A DNA stretch of 64,000 bases from Verrucomicrobiaceae bacterium (GTDB lineage: Bacteria > Verrucomicrobiota > Verrucomicrobiia > Verrucomicrobiales > Verrucomicrobiaceae). This document shows positions 49,140-57,402 of the stretch, piece after piece. The DNA lies in the NCBI GenBank assembly GCA_016795465.1, contig JAEUHK010000047.1, positions 1-64,000 on the forward strand, in the 5' to 3' direction. Within the stretch, counting starts at the first letter, position 1. The number at the start of each line of letters is the position of its first letter. The notes below the pieces were generated by a model. The model was not told the origin of the DNA. It ran no database searches and saw only the letters and a program-made list of their open reading frames with translations. A program made the translations under genes and the position numbers.

Positions 49140-51713
49140 TCACTTCCCCGCCACCTTCGGAGCCGGCTCCAGCACGTCCAGCTCGTGGATGGACCAGAAG
49201 GTGCCTTTGGTGCTGCCGGTGTCGGTGATGCGGATGAATCTGGCTTTGGCGGGTTTGGGGAAGAGGAATTCGGTGGTGCTGACTTTTTCGCTCTGGCCTT
49301 CGAGGATAGGTTTGTCCCAGGTTTGGCCGTCTGGGGAGAGTTCGATCTTCCAGCCGCGGGGCCAGTCGCCGCGGGAGGTGGCGGTGTCGAGGGTGAGACC
49401 GGCGATGTTGGTCTGTTGCGGGAGTTCGATCTGCACCCACATGCCGGGCGTCTGCGAGGTGTGCGTGTCCCAGCGGGTCTCGGGATTGCCGTCGATGGCG
49501 CGGGCGAGATCTTTGGCGTTGTGGCTGGCGGTGAGCTTCCACGCGCTGCGATTTTCCAGCGGGAGCTGTGGGCCGGTGCGCTTGAGTTCTTCGATGGTCC
49601 ATGGCGTGGTGCGCGCGGCGAGTTCTTTGCGCAGTTTGGCGACTTCATCCTTCGTGATGAAGCGGCCGTTGTTGCCAAAGCTTTTGCGCACGTAGCTGGC
49701 GATGTCGGCGAGCCATTCGTCGGGGTTGTTCGCCATCGGGATCATCTGCGCCTGATACGTTTTGCCGTTCACGGGGCCGCTGAGGCCGTGGAGGAGCACG
49801 CGGAGGACTTGATCGCCCTGCACGACGGTCTTTGAGGCGGCGAGCGCCGGGGCGAGTGTCATGCCGGGTGCGAGTCCATCAATGGCGGTGCCTTTGCCAT
49901 CGAGGCCGTGGCAGGTGAAACACAGCTCCTGATAAATGGCCTGGCCGCGACGCATCTGGTCTTTCTGCGCGTTGCTGAACTCACGCGGGAAGCTGATCTG
50001 GCTGTTGAGCATCTGCCCGGCCATTTCTTTGACGCCTTTCGACGGTGTGCTGAGCGCGGTGAGGTTGATGAGCTTCGCGTGGTCCTTCCACTTCATCTGC
50101 TTCGCGGTGAGCAGCGCCTGGATGACGACGGTGGGATCGCTGTCCTTCGTCAAAGCGGTGACATCCGCGACGAGCGTGTCATCGGCGAGCGATTCGCTGG
50201 CGCGGATGGCGGCACGGCGCAGCACAGGCGAGCCGTCCTTCAAAGCGGCACGCACGAGATCGCTGGTGAGCGCGCCGAGACCTTCGAGCGTCCACAACGC
50301 GTGAATGCGGGCGAGGTCGCTGCCGTTTTTCTGAAGCATCGCGACGAGCGCGGGCGTGACGTTTTTGTCCTGCTTCAAAACGAGCAGCTTCTGCGCGGTG
50401 TCGCGATGCCAGCCGTTCGGATGCGCGAGGGCCTCGACGAGTTGCGCGGGCGTGGTATCGAGCAACTTCGGCGCGGGCACGGGCTTCGTCGTGTCATGCA
50501 CGAGACGCCAGACGCGGCCGCGATTGATGATCTTGTCCATGCTGTGCTGCAGGATCACTTTGCGCAGGTAGCTGCCTTCTTTGGTCCAATTGCCCTCCTG
50601 GATGATGCCGCGATACATGTCGCAGATGAAGAGCGTGCCATCGGGCGCGGTTTTCATATCGACGGGGCGGAAGCACGCGTCCGTGCTGCGGAGGAACTCG
50701 CTCTGCGGATGCGGATTGTGCAGAATGGTGATGCCGTCCTTCAACTCGATGCTCGTGCGGCGCACGAGACGGCCCACGGGCTCGCCAAAGAAGAGATTGC
50801 CGCGCAACTCGGCGGGCAATTGATCGCCTCGGAAGATCTCGCCACCGCAGGTCGCGGTGAAATGGTTCAGCGTGTCGTCATCGCGTGACTTGCCGGGGCC
50901 GCCCTGGTAATCACGCAGGCCCATCGCCGGCCACACGACCTCAAAGCCGGGCTCGAACTGCCCGCGGGCGAGCGATTGACCATACAAGATGTGGTTTTGG
51001 AAATTGAGCGGGCCTTTCTCGCCGCCCGCGTTCACCACCCAGAACTTGCCTTCATCATCCTGCGTCGCGCCCCACTGGCCGCCATTGCCGGGAATGTCCT
51101 GCTTGATGAGCTGGCCGTCCTTCCAGCGCAGGCGGTAGTTGTTCACCGCGGTGTAGATCCAGTTGTCCAGCGCCCACGTCATGCCGCTCGGTTGATGCTC
51201 CAGATTGCCACCGCGAGGCCCGCCTTGATACACCGGCTTCTTTTCATCGCTCACGCCATCGCCGTTCGTGTCTTGGTAGAGGTAGATGTCGTTCGTGTCC
51301 GTCTCGCCGATCAACACGCCATCGGCCAGCGGCAGCAGCAGGCGCGGCAGCTTCAGCTTGTCCGCAAAGACGCGATGCATGTCGTATTGGCCATCGCCCT
51401 TGCTCGACCAATGCACGGACACACGGCTCGTGCTCACCAGCTCGTCCGTGCCGTCGATGTCGCGCATGTAGCTGCTCATCTCCGCGACGTAGAGCCTGCC
51501 ATTGCCATCAAAGGCCAGGCAAACCGGCTCCGTGATGTCCGGCTCGCTCAGGATCAGCTCCATGCGATACCCCGGCGGCAATTGGAAGGTCTTTTGCTCC
51601 TCCGCCGCCGTCAGCGCCTTCACCGGCGGCTTCGGCGGGAAGTCGGTGGCATCATCGGCCAGCAGACGACCGAGCGAGAGGGCAGTGACGAGAGCAAGGG
51701 GGCGGAGTTTCAT
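49140..51713 (-). CDS. PVC-type membrane-bound dehydrogenase with haem c and discoidin domain
   Basis: The 857-residue secreted protein (signal MKLRPLALVTALSLGRLLA) has a six-bladed sugar-dehydrogenase-like propeller (about residues 40-410; PVCLAFDGNGRLYVAEMSSY, DTNGDGVSDEKK, GPRGGNLEHQPSGM), HEAT-like repeats (about 420-570), a cytochrome c (about 585-690, LCFTCHGLDGKG), and a C-terminal F5/8-type-C domain (about 700-850). It belongs to the PVC-specific dehydrogenase/haem group whose substrates are unknown. Its upstream region shares a motif with xylA, its downstream neighbour, so sugar-related regulation is plausible. Confidence 0.87.
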   Translation of the reverse strand: MKLRPLALVTALSLGRLLADDATDFPPKPPVKALTAAEEQKTFQLPPGYRMELILSEPDITEPVCLAFDGNGRLYVAEMSSYMRDIDGTDELVSTSRVSVHWSSKGDGQYDMHRVFADKLKLPRLLLPLADGVLIGETDTNDIYLYQDTNGDGVSDEKKPVYQGGPRGGNLEHQPSGMTWALDNWIYTAVNNYRLRWKDGQLIKQDIPGNGGQWGATQDDEGKFWVVNAGGEKGPLNFQNHILYGQSLARGQFEPGFEVVWPAMGLRDYQGGPGKSRDDDTLNHFTATCGGEIFRGDQLPAELRGNLFFGEPVGRLVRRTSIELKDGITILHNPHPQSEFLRSTDACFRPVDMKTAPDGTLFICDMYRGIIQEGNWTKEGSYLRKVILQHSMDKIINRGRVWRLVHDTTKPVPAPKLLDTTPAQLVEALAHPNGWHRDTAQKLLVLKQDKNVTPALVAMLQKNGSDLARIHALWTLEGLGALTSDLVRAALKDGSPVLRRAAIRASESLADDTLVADVTALTKDSDPTVVIQALLTAKQMKWKDHAKLINLTALSTPSKGVKEMAGQMLNSQISFPREFSNAQKDQMRRGQAIYQELCFTCHGLDGKGTAIDGLAPGMTLAPALAASKTVVQGDQVLRVLLHGLSGPVNGKTYQAQMIPMANNPDEWLADIASYVRKSFGNNGRFITKDEVAKLRKELAARTTPWTIEELKRTGPQLPLENRSAWKLTASHNAKDLARAIDGNPETRWDTHTSQTPGMWVQIELPQQTNIAGLTLDTATSRGDWPRGWKIELSPDGQTWDKPILEGQSEKVSTTEFLFPKPAKARFIRITDTGSTKGTFWSIHELDVLEPAPKVAGK

Positions 51714-51768
51714 AACGGGGGCGAGATAGCGTTGTGACGATTAATACTGCTCCAACCTGTCGTCCCTT

Positions 51769-51802
51769 TGGTGCCAGCTTGCCAAACTTTGTTAAAATCC
51801 GG
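51769..51802 (-). promoter_or_regulatory. Shared 34-bp motif upstream of the PVC dehydrogenase gene
   Basis: TGGT-N7-TGCCAA-N2-TTTGTT-N-AAAT-N-CGG, the partner of the site at 49072-49105. The 23-base core matches at 19 positions. It ends 56 bases before the start codon. Confidence 0.65.
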
Positions 51803-51940
51803 CCATCGAAGGTGCGGGCGGTGAAAAGCCGAGCGCCTTCCACGACCACTGCCCAGTGAGGCTCGCTTCATTGAACTTCTGGCGAATGCTCGACAACAGC
51901 ATCGGTGCAACAGATCCTTGATCAACCAACGGTTAAAGGA
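51803..51940. other. Non-coding stretch before the intron fragment
   Basis: This stretch between the shared motif and the intron-like fragment contains only short frames with no recognisable product. It may be debris from a past insertion. Confidence 0.35.
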
Positions 51941-52014
51941 AACGCCCGGTGCGGATCCGCATGCCGGGTGGTGTGGGAGGAGTGACAGGCGTAATCCCGT
52001 CACCTCGACCCGAT
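51941..52014 (+). mobile_element. Probable group II intron 3' fragment (domains V-VI)
   Basis: Bases 51941-51973 fold as a domain V-like hairpin: a lower stem ACGCCCGGT/GCCGGGTGGT with a CGC triad, a two-base AT bulge on the 3' side, and a short GCG/CGC upper stem. A second hairpin (GTGAC/GTCAC around 51982-52002) follows, and the segment ends ACCCGAT. I recall similar sequence downstream of bacterial intron maturases. No reverse transcriptase frame precedes it, so this would be a relic. Confidence 0.4.
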
Positions 52015-52027
52015 TTCGCCCCCGTCG

Positions 52028-52669
52028 TTAGTTGGTGCATCGTAGGGCCTCCTTCAGTAGTCTGTGAGAGTGCACATGAAAAGTGCTGTCGATACTCATC
52101 TCTGGAAGATGATGGGAGCAAAACACTTTACCTGTTAAGTGTGGCCTCCCACAGCCCGCTCTGATACAGACCCCATCGCCAATTCCGTGCTTGGCCTCAT
52201 TCGCAGCAATCCTCTCGGATCTGGCAGCTTCGGCGAGGCGATCATCTTCGGACTGTGCAGCAAGCAAACTCTCCCTCAGTCGGCTAATCCTGCGTGGCCT
52301 CGACCACTCAAGCCAGAGTTCAAAGTCTGTAGTCGCATCGTCAGGCGGCATCGATTGAGTCGGCGCTGCAAGTGCATGACTCAAAAACGGCTCTGGAAGC
52401 AACACCGAATGGTGTCTGAGGTAATGCGATAAGCCCTCCGGCCAAATCCAAATACCATCGGTCAAGTCTGCACTACCCATCTCTGAATACTCAATGTCGC
52501 ACAGTCTGCACCAACTATAGCCCCGGTATCGAGTGTGAACCAAACCAGCATCCAAATAGTCTGCTACAAGTGATAGTCGTGAGTCGTGACCAACTAGCTC
52601 CTGCGGCGCTGGGAGATCAGGGTCACGCAACGAACTGATAAAGAAGCCTATTCCGTAGAGCTTGGGCAT
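52028..52669 (-). CDS. Hypothetical protein with WPEGLxHY motif
   Basis: The 213-residue protein has IGFFISSLRDPDLPAP near the start, CRLCDIEYSEMGSADLTDG then IWIWPEGLSHYLRHHSV, a pattern I know from scattered hypothetical proteins, and a C-terminal cysteine/histidine cluster (CIRAGCGRPHLTGKVFCSHH) that could bind zinc. It lacks a signal peptide. Its base composition looks less GC-rich than neighbouring genes, it stands alone, and an intron-like relic abuts its 3' end, all signs of an acquired gene. An accessory (for example immunity-like) role is possible but not shown. Confidence 0.6.
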   Translation of the reverse strand: MPKLYGIGFFISSLRDPDLPAPQELVGHDSRLSLVADYLDAGLVHTRYRGYSWCRLCDIEYSEMGSADLTDGIWIWPEGLSHYLRHHSVLLPEPFLSHALAAPTQSMPPDDATTDFELWLEWSRPRRISRLRESLLAAQSEDDRLAEAARSERIAANEAKHGIGDGVCIRAGCGRPHLTGKVFCSHHLPEMSIDSTFHVHSHRLLKEALRCTN

Positions 52670-52708
52670 GAGGCTTGGGTCTTGGCCGAACGTCTTTTAG
52701 TCACACTT

Positions 52709-52743
52709 AATTGTGGGCGAATCAGATTCGCCCACAATTTTTT
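52709..52743 (+). terminator. Strong terminator with no plus-strand gene upstream
   Basis: A perfect 15-bp inverted repeat (AATTGTGGGCGAATC at 52709-52723, GATTCGCCCACAATT at 52725-52739) runs into six T's on the plus strand. The only neighbouring gene is on the minus strand and starts at 52669, so the terminator serves an unseen transcript or is a relic. Confidence 0.85.
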
Positions 52744-53014
52744 GAAGGCTCATTCAGCCAAGCGAAGGCAGGACGAGCTGCGTGAGTCTCCGAGGATGAC
52801 ACCGGAAGTCAAGACGTGAGGAAGACTGACGGCTGCGCCTACCTCCGCCCATTCAGGATCATCTCATTGAGCTTCTGGCCATCACTTCCATGTCGGGATC
52901 GGCGAGGGCTGTCCAAGGTGCTCACGCTGTCCGTGTTCGCGCTCGTGCGGCTGGTGCCATCGCTGCTGCGAGGGCAAAGGGCGGCCTATATCGGGCGTCA
53001 CCCTGATTGGTGAC
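52744..53014. other. Gene-poor accessory segment
   Basis: No convincing gene. On the minus strand a short frame ends GQKLNEMILNGRR at about 52838, which could be the C-terminus of a deleted gene. A 65-codon plus-strand frame (52816-53013) has no recognisable features. Confidence 0.35.
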
Positions 53015-53085
53015 TTCCCACAGATTCAGGGAAGCCCACAGATTGCCTCAGAAAAAATCTGCGGGCCTCCCTGAATCTGCGGGAG
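53015..53085. repeat. Long palindromic element, intergenic
   Basis: Two 30-base arms (53015-53044 and 53056-53085) are inverted copies at about 26 of 30 positions, separated by 11 bases. The core CAGATTCAGGG occurs in both arms. It resembles the intragenic palindromes of this window in symmetry but not in sequence. Confidence 0.7.
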
Positions 53086-53327
53086 ATCATTCTGGACTCT
53101 GATTCCCAAAGAGTCATGACGTGGAGAATCTCCCCAAAGGCAGCTTCATCTCTGACCAAGCGCTCATCGGATAGGCCGTGAGGCGATTCGCCGGAGCGGT
53201 GATGCTCAAGCGGCATCCTTCTCCCGTTTCAGGCGGCTCTCCCTGCCTGCACTTTGGCCGTTACGGGTGGGTCATGAAGCCCGTGCTTTCCCTGCGACAG
53301 CCGTTTTTTCTGCATCACTATCCGGCC

Positions 53328-54068
53328 ATGCCGCTGCCACGCCTCCAAGCTGACTTTTTCGCCCGGATCGCCGATCCGCAGGGCGTGCGGGCGATTTTCG
53401 AGCACATGCCCGGCGTGTTCTTTTTCATGAAGGACGACCAGGGGCGGCACATCGCGGCGAACAGCGCCACCTTTGAGCGATTCGGCATCAAGAGCGAACG
53501 CGAGCTCGTCGGCGCGATGGATGAGAAATTCTTCCCGCCTGATGTGGCGAAGGCGTATCGCGACGACGACCAGAAAGTCATCCGCAGCGGCAAACCGCTC
53601 ATCAACCGCCTCGAAGTCTGGTATGACGAGCAGCGCAACCTGAGCTGGTTCCTCTGCACGAAGCTGCCCGTGCGCGACAAACGCGGCAAGGTCATCGGCG
53701 TCATGGGCATCACCCGCCGCGATGAGGACCGCATGCGCCAGCACGACGTGCGCGAGGTCACCGTGGCCGTGCAATACGCCCGCGAGCACTGCCACGAAGT
53801 CGTCACCACCGCCGAGCTCGCCCGCGCCGCCGGCGTTTCGGAGCGCCACCTGCATCGCAAGCTCCGCATCGCCCTCGACATCAGCCCCTACGAGCTGCTG
53901 CAGCGCTCCCGCATCCAATCCGCCGCCGAGTCTTTGGCCAAAACCACGCTCCCCATCATCCAGATCGCCCTCGACCACGCCTTCTGCGATCAAAGCGCCT
54001 TCACCCAGCAATTCCGCAAACGCACCGGCATGACCCCGAAGGAATTCAGGAGAAGGCATCAAGGGTGA
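53328..54068 (+). CDS. AraC-family regulator with PAS sensor domain
   Basis: I start at ATG 53328 (246 residues), just before the PAS domain; an ATG at 53274 and a frame open from 53178 are alternatives. Residues about 18-130 are a PAS domain (GVFFFMKDDQGRHIAANSATFERFG; GKVIGVMGITRR) and about 140-240 an AraC double HTH (VVTTAELARAAGVSERHLHRKLR; ALDHAFCDQSAFTQQFRKRTG). It senses a small ligand and binds paired sites. It is the only regulator encoded near the xylA/PVC dehydrogenase motif pair, so it is a candidate for that control. Confidence 0.85.
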   Translation: MPLPRLQADFFARIADPQGVRAIFEHMPGVFFFMKDDQGRHIAANSATFERFGIKSERELVGAMDEKFFPPDVAKAYRDDDQKVIRSGKPLINRLEVWYDEQRNLSWFLCTKLPVRDKRGKVIGVMGITRRDEDRMRQHDVREVTVAVQYAREHCHEVVTTAELARAAGVSERHLHRKLRIALDISPYELLQRSRIQSAAESLAKTTLPIIQIALDHAFCDQSAFTQQFRKRTGMTPKEFRRRHQG

Positions 54069-54070
54069 TC

Positions 54071-54874
54071 TTAATCTCCGGCATTCAAAGATCGGAAATG
54101 CAACCACGCTAGCAGCCACTTCGGCAGCATGACATAGATGTTGATCAGCACATGAGCCGAGATCGCGAGAAAGATGCTGCCGCTCAGAAGACGAATAGCT
54201 GTATAGGTCAGTCCTGCCGCATAGAGCATTAGCAGGGCGGTTGGCTTGTTCATCACAGGCATATGAACCAAGGAAAACAGCAGAGGAGTAAGCAGGAGAG
54301 CTGCAATCCAGCCCATACGGGTGCCGATTCTATTGCAAACAAAGCCAGAGAACACAGCCTCTTCGAAAAAGGCCGCGCTCAGTGTGAAGAATGAAAAGTA
54401 GATAACACCCAGCCAGGAGCTTCCGTAGGCCAAGACCTTCCAGACGCGTTCGTGCAGCTCATGGATGGCTGGCTCCAACTGGCCCGGGCCTGCCACCTCC
54501 GCCATGCGACTTAGTGAGTCAGAGAAGGTGGAGATGTCCCGGCCATGATAGTGAAGAAGTGGCAGCAACAGAAACAGCCACAGCAGTCGTCGGCTCCAAA
54601 AACGACCGCCTTTGGAATACAGAGCCGGACCAAAACTCTTGAGGGAGTGTATGGACGCCCACCCAGTCAGGAGCACCTGAAGAAGAAAAAAGCAGGTCAA
54701 ATAGGCGGTTGGGTTAGCGCTAGCCCAGTTCGCGAAAAAGCTGAGTGGTGACAAAGCCAATGTCAGTAGTCTGGGAGCCTGGGCTGGCAGCAGCCAGAGA
54801 AGCGCCAGCTTCAAAAGGTCAGGCTGCCGCGATGTCGCCTGATCTCGAATTGATTGAGCAGGAAATGAAATCAT
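54071..54874 (-). CDS. CPBP family intramembrane metalloprotease
   Basis: The 267-residue polytopic membrane protein carries the CAAX/CPBP (Abi) motifs: FFEEAVFSGFV (Glu-Glu pair; F replaces the usual R), LLFSLVHMPVM (FxxxH) and AISAHVLINIY (HxxxN). The family includes prenyl-protein and bacteriocin-immunity proteases. It is convergent with the AraC-type regulator (two-base gap) and 41 bases downstream of the aldo/keto reductase gene on its strand. Substrate unknown. The sequence looks slightly less GC-rich than its neighbours. Confidence 0.83.
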   Translation of the reverse strand: MISFPAQSIRDQATSRQPDLLKLALLWLLPAQAPRLLTLALSPLSFFANWASANPTAYLTCFFLLQVLLTGWASIHSLKSFGPALYSKGGRFWSRRLLWLFLLLPLLHYHGRDISTFSDSLSRMAEVAGPGQLEPAIHELHERVWKVLAYGSSWLGVIYFSFFTLSAAFFEEAVFSGFVCNRIGTRMGWIAALLLTPLLFSLVHMPVMNKPTALLMLYAAGLTYTAIRLLSGSIFLAISAHVLINIYVMLPKWLLAWLHFRSLNAGD

Positions 54875-54915
54875 GTCGGCTGGGAACGGGAAGGGATAAA
54901 CCAGATACAGCTCGT

Positions 54916-55749
54916 CTATGCTGTAAGCTCAGTCAAAACAGGATGCTCATCGAACTCCAGCGCCGCGAAGGCATGATCGAGATGCGCGGGCGTGCGACCG
55001 CCGACGAGGACGGTGTCGATGCCCGGCTGATGCAAAGCCCACGCCAGCGCGAGATGCGCCTGCGAGTGCCCGGTGCGCTTGGCGATGGCTTCGAGCCGTG
55101 CGAGGCGCTGAAAGGCCGCGTCATGAAAATAGACCTGCTGGTGCCCCGGAACGATTTCGAAGCGTGAACCGGCCTGAACGCCGTTTTGATGCTTCCCGGT
55201 CAAAAAACCGGCTCCGAGCGGGCTGTAGGTCACGATGGCGATGTCGTTCGCGACGCAGTAATCGCGCAAAGCATCGGTGACCTCGCGGACGGCGAGGTTG
55301 TGGTTGTTTTGGATCACGCGGAAGCGCGGACCGAGGGCACGGAGTTGATCGAGTGTGACGTTGCTGGCTCCAAGGGACTTGATCTGATTGGAGTGGAGGA
55401 GTGATTGGAGTACTGGAATGCCCTGTGCGACCGATTCATGCCACTGATGCAGGTAAAGCAGGTCGATTTGCTCGACACCGAGACGTCGCAAACTGTCCGT
55501 GATGTCAATCCGGTCATACGGCGGCAAGATCTTCGTCGCGATGGTGATACCTTCCGGCTTTCGCGAAGCCAGCCACTTGCCGAGGATTGTTTCCGAAGCG
55601 CCACCACCGTATGCGGCTGCGGTGTCGAAGTGCGTTACACCGCGTGCGAAGGCGTGATCGAGCAGCGCCAAGGACGCGGCTTCGTCGATCTCACGACCAA
55701 AGGTGACGCAGCCGAGGCCGATGCGGGGAGAAGGGGTGTTCTCAGGCAT
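54916..55749 (-). CDS. Aldo/keto reductase
   Basis: The 277-residue protein has the AKR barrel: GVTHFDTAAAYGGGASETILG (Asp and Tyr of the tetrad), TIATKILPP (Lys), IDLLYLHQWH (His), and VLVGGRTPAHLDHAFAAL at the NADPH end. It reduces an aldehyde or ketone with NAD(P)H. It is the last gene of the kinase/enolase/VOC/AKR operon, overlapping the VOC gene by eight bases, so its substrate may be a product of that pathway. Confidence 0.9.
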   Translation of the reverse strand: MPENTPSPRIGLGCVTFGREIDEAASLALLDHAFARGVTHFDTAAAYGGGASETILGKWLASRKPEGITIATKILPPYDRIDITDSLRRLGVEQIDLLYLHQWHESVAQGIPVLQSLLHSNQIKSLGASNVTLDQLRALGPRFRVIQNNHNLAVREVTDALRDYCVANDIAIVTYSPLGAGFLTGKHQNGVQAGSRFEIVPGHQQVYFHDAAFQRLARLEAIAKRTGHSQAHLALAWALHQPGIDTVLVGGRTPAHLDHAFAALEFDEHPVLTELTA

Positions 55750-56119
55750 GATCTTGCTTTGGTAGATCGTCGCGAGGCTCGGTGCCGAGCCAGAGCACGT
55801 TGCCGTCGGGATCCTCGAGTTTCATTTCGTAGGCCCATGACCAATTCATCGGCTCCTGGAGGACTTTCACACCTCGCTCACGATAGAGATGGAAGAGCGC
55901 ATCGCTTTCGAGGCCGATCCATACCCAGCAGGGTGCGGAGACTGTGTTGGACTGTCGGAACATGATGGCGCAGCCGTCTCTGGACACGGAGCCGATGGAG
56001 CCGCTTCGCCAGTCGAGTTTGAAACCCAGAGTCTCGGTGTAGAACTGAATGCTGCGCTCAAGATAGCCAACCGGAAGGATGGGAATCGTGCATTCGACTT
56101 CGCGATCAGGTGGGTTCAT
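55742..56119 (-). CDS. VOC (glyoxalase/bleomycin-resistance-like) protein
   Basis: The 125-residue protein has one VOC module: PILPVGYLERSIQFYTETLGFKL, WVWIGLESDALFHLY and YEMKLEDPDGNVLWLGT with the metal Glu/Asp region. Members bind metals and act as lyases, dioxygenases or binding proteins. Overlaps of eight bases with the reductase and four with the enolase-like gene place it firmly in the operon. Confidence 0.85.
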   Translation of the reverse strand: MNPPDREVECTIPILPVGYLERSIQFYTETLGFKLDWRSGSIGSVSRDGCAIMFRQSNTVSAPCWVWIGLESDALFHLYRERGVKVLQEPMNWSWAYEMKLEDPDGNVLWLGTEPRDDLPKQDHA

Positions 56120-57402
56120 GGCAGAAGGATTCCAGCTTGTGAAAAGATGCCAGCGCCGATGAAACGGGCGCGGTCACCGAGGTGGCGCTGGATGCGGAGG
56201 ACTTCGTTCCATTTGGCCATGCGCTCGCTGCGGCTGAAAGAGCCGACTTTGAGCTGTCCTGCATTCGTGGCGACGGCGAGGTGGGCGATGAAGGCATCCT
56301 CCGTTTCACCAGAGCGGGCGGAGACGACGGGCAACCAGCCTGCGGCTTGCGTGCGGCGGATGGCGGCAAGCGTTTCGGTGACGGTGCCGATCTGGTTGAG
56401 CTTGATGAGCACGGCGTTGGCAGTGTTCGCGGCGATGCCGCGCTCGATGCGGGTGAGGTTCGTGGTGAAATGATCGTCGCCGATGAGCTGGCAGCGATGG
56501 CCGATGGCCTGGCGCACGAGTTTCCAGCCTTCCCAATCGTCCTCGGCCATCGGATCCTCGATGGAGACAATGGGATAGCGCTCGATCCAGTCGATCATGA
56601 GCTGCGCAAACTCCTCCGGGGAGAAACGGCGCTGCTCCAGTCCGAGTGTGTAGAAGCCATCGCGATACAAATCGGTGGCCGCGATGTCGAGCGAGATGCC
56701 GACCTCGCGCCCCGGCGTGTAGCCCGCGAGCTCGATGGCGGCGATCAAAGCGTCGAAGACGTTCTCGTTGCGATCAAACACGGGCCAATAGCCGCCTTCA
56801 TCGGCCACTCCGGCGAGCGTGCCGCGTCGCTTCATGATGTCGGCGGCGGCGTGGAAGACGTTCGCGGTGACTTCGAGGGTCTCCTCATACGTTTGGGCCG
56901 TGAGGGCCATGATCATGAAGTCCTGGATGTCGATGCGACCCTGCGCGTGCCTGCCTCCACCGAAGATCTGGATCTCCGGCAACGGCAGCAGCGTGCCCTC
57001 GCCGAGCGAGGCAAATAGCGGCACGCGTTTCGCGTTCGCCGCGGCCTGCGCGACGGCCATCGAGGTGCCGAGGATGGCATTCGCGCCGAGTCGTGATTTG
57101 CCGGGTGTGTCATCCAGAGCGATCAAAGCCTCATCGAGGCCGCTTTGATCGAACACATCTCGACCGATGACCTCGCGGGCGATTTCGCCTTTCACGTGCG
57201 AGAGGGCTTTGAAGACCGATTTGCCACGAAAGCGGCTTTGATCGTCATCGCGAAGTTCCAAGGCCTCATGATGACCGGTGGAAGCTCCGGAAGGCACAAG
57301 GCCGTGGCCGGTGGTGCCATCGTCCAGCGTCGCGATGACCTCGACGGTGGGATTGCCGCGGCTGTCGAAGATTTGAAGGGCGTCGAGAGATTTGATCTTC
57401 AT
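56116..57402 (-). CDS. Divergent enolase homologue
   Basis: The 428-residue protein aligns end to end with enolase: DSRGNPTVEVIATLDDG, VPSGASTGHHEALELRD, DEGG (here ADEGGYWP), SIEDPMAEDDW, GDDHFTTN, LIKLNQIGT and GETEDAFIAHL. Two active-site positions differ: QDFMI replaces QEFMI (Glu to Asp), and SARSGETED replaces SHRSGETED (His to Ala). Both catalytic lysines appear kept (LIKLNQ, GQLKVGS). Being in an operon with an APH-like kinase, VOC and AKR genes, it may act on another phosphorylated metabolite; the housekeeping enolase may be elsewhere. Confidence 0.85.
   Translation of the reverse strand: MKIKSLDALQIFDSRGNPTVEVIATLDDGTTGHGLVPSGASTGHHEALELRDDDQSRFRGKSVFKALSHVKGEIAREVIGRDVFDQSGLDEALIALDDTPGKSRLGANAILGTSMAVAQAAANAKRVPLFASLGEGTLLPLPEIQIFGGGRHAQGRIDIQDFMIMALTAQTYEETLEVTANVFHAAADIMKRRGTLAGVADEGGYWPVFDRNENVFDALIAAIELAGYTPGREVGISLDIAATDLYRDGFYTLGLEQRRFSPEEFAQLMIDWIERYPIVSIEDPMAEDDWEGWKLVRQAIGHRCQLIGDDHFTTNLTRIERGIAANTANAVLIKLNQIGTVTETLAAIRRTQAAGWLPVVSARSGETEDAFIAHLAVATNAGQLKVGSFSRSERMAKWNEVLRIQRHLGDRARFIGAGIFSQAGILLP

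Noticed and set aside
52816..53013. A 65-codon plus-strand frame as a gene
   Set aside because: No start signal, domain or neighbour supports it.
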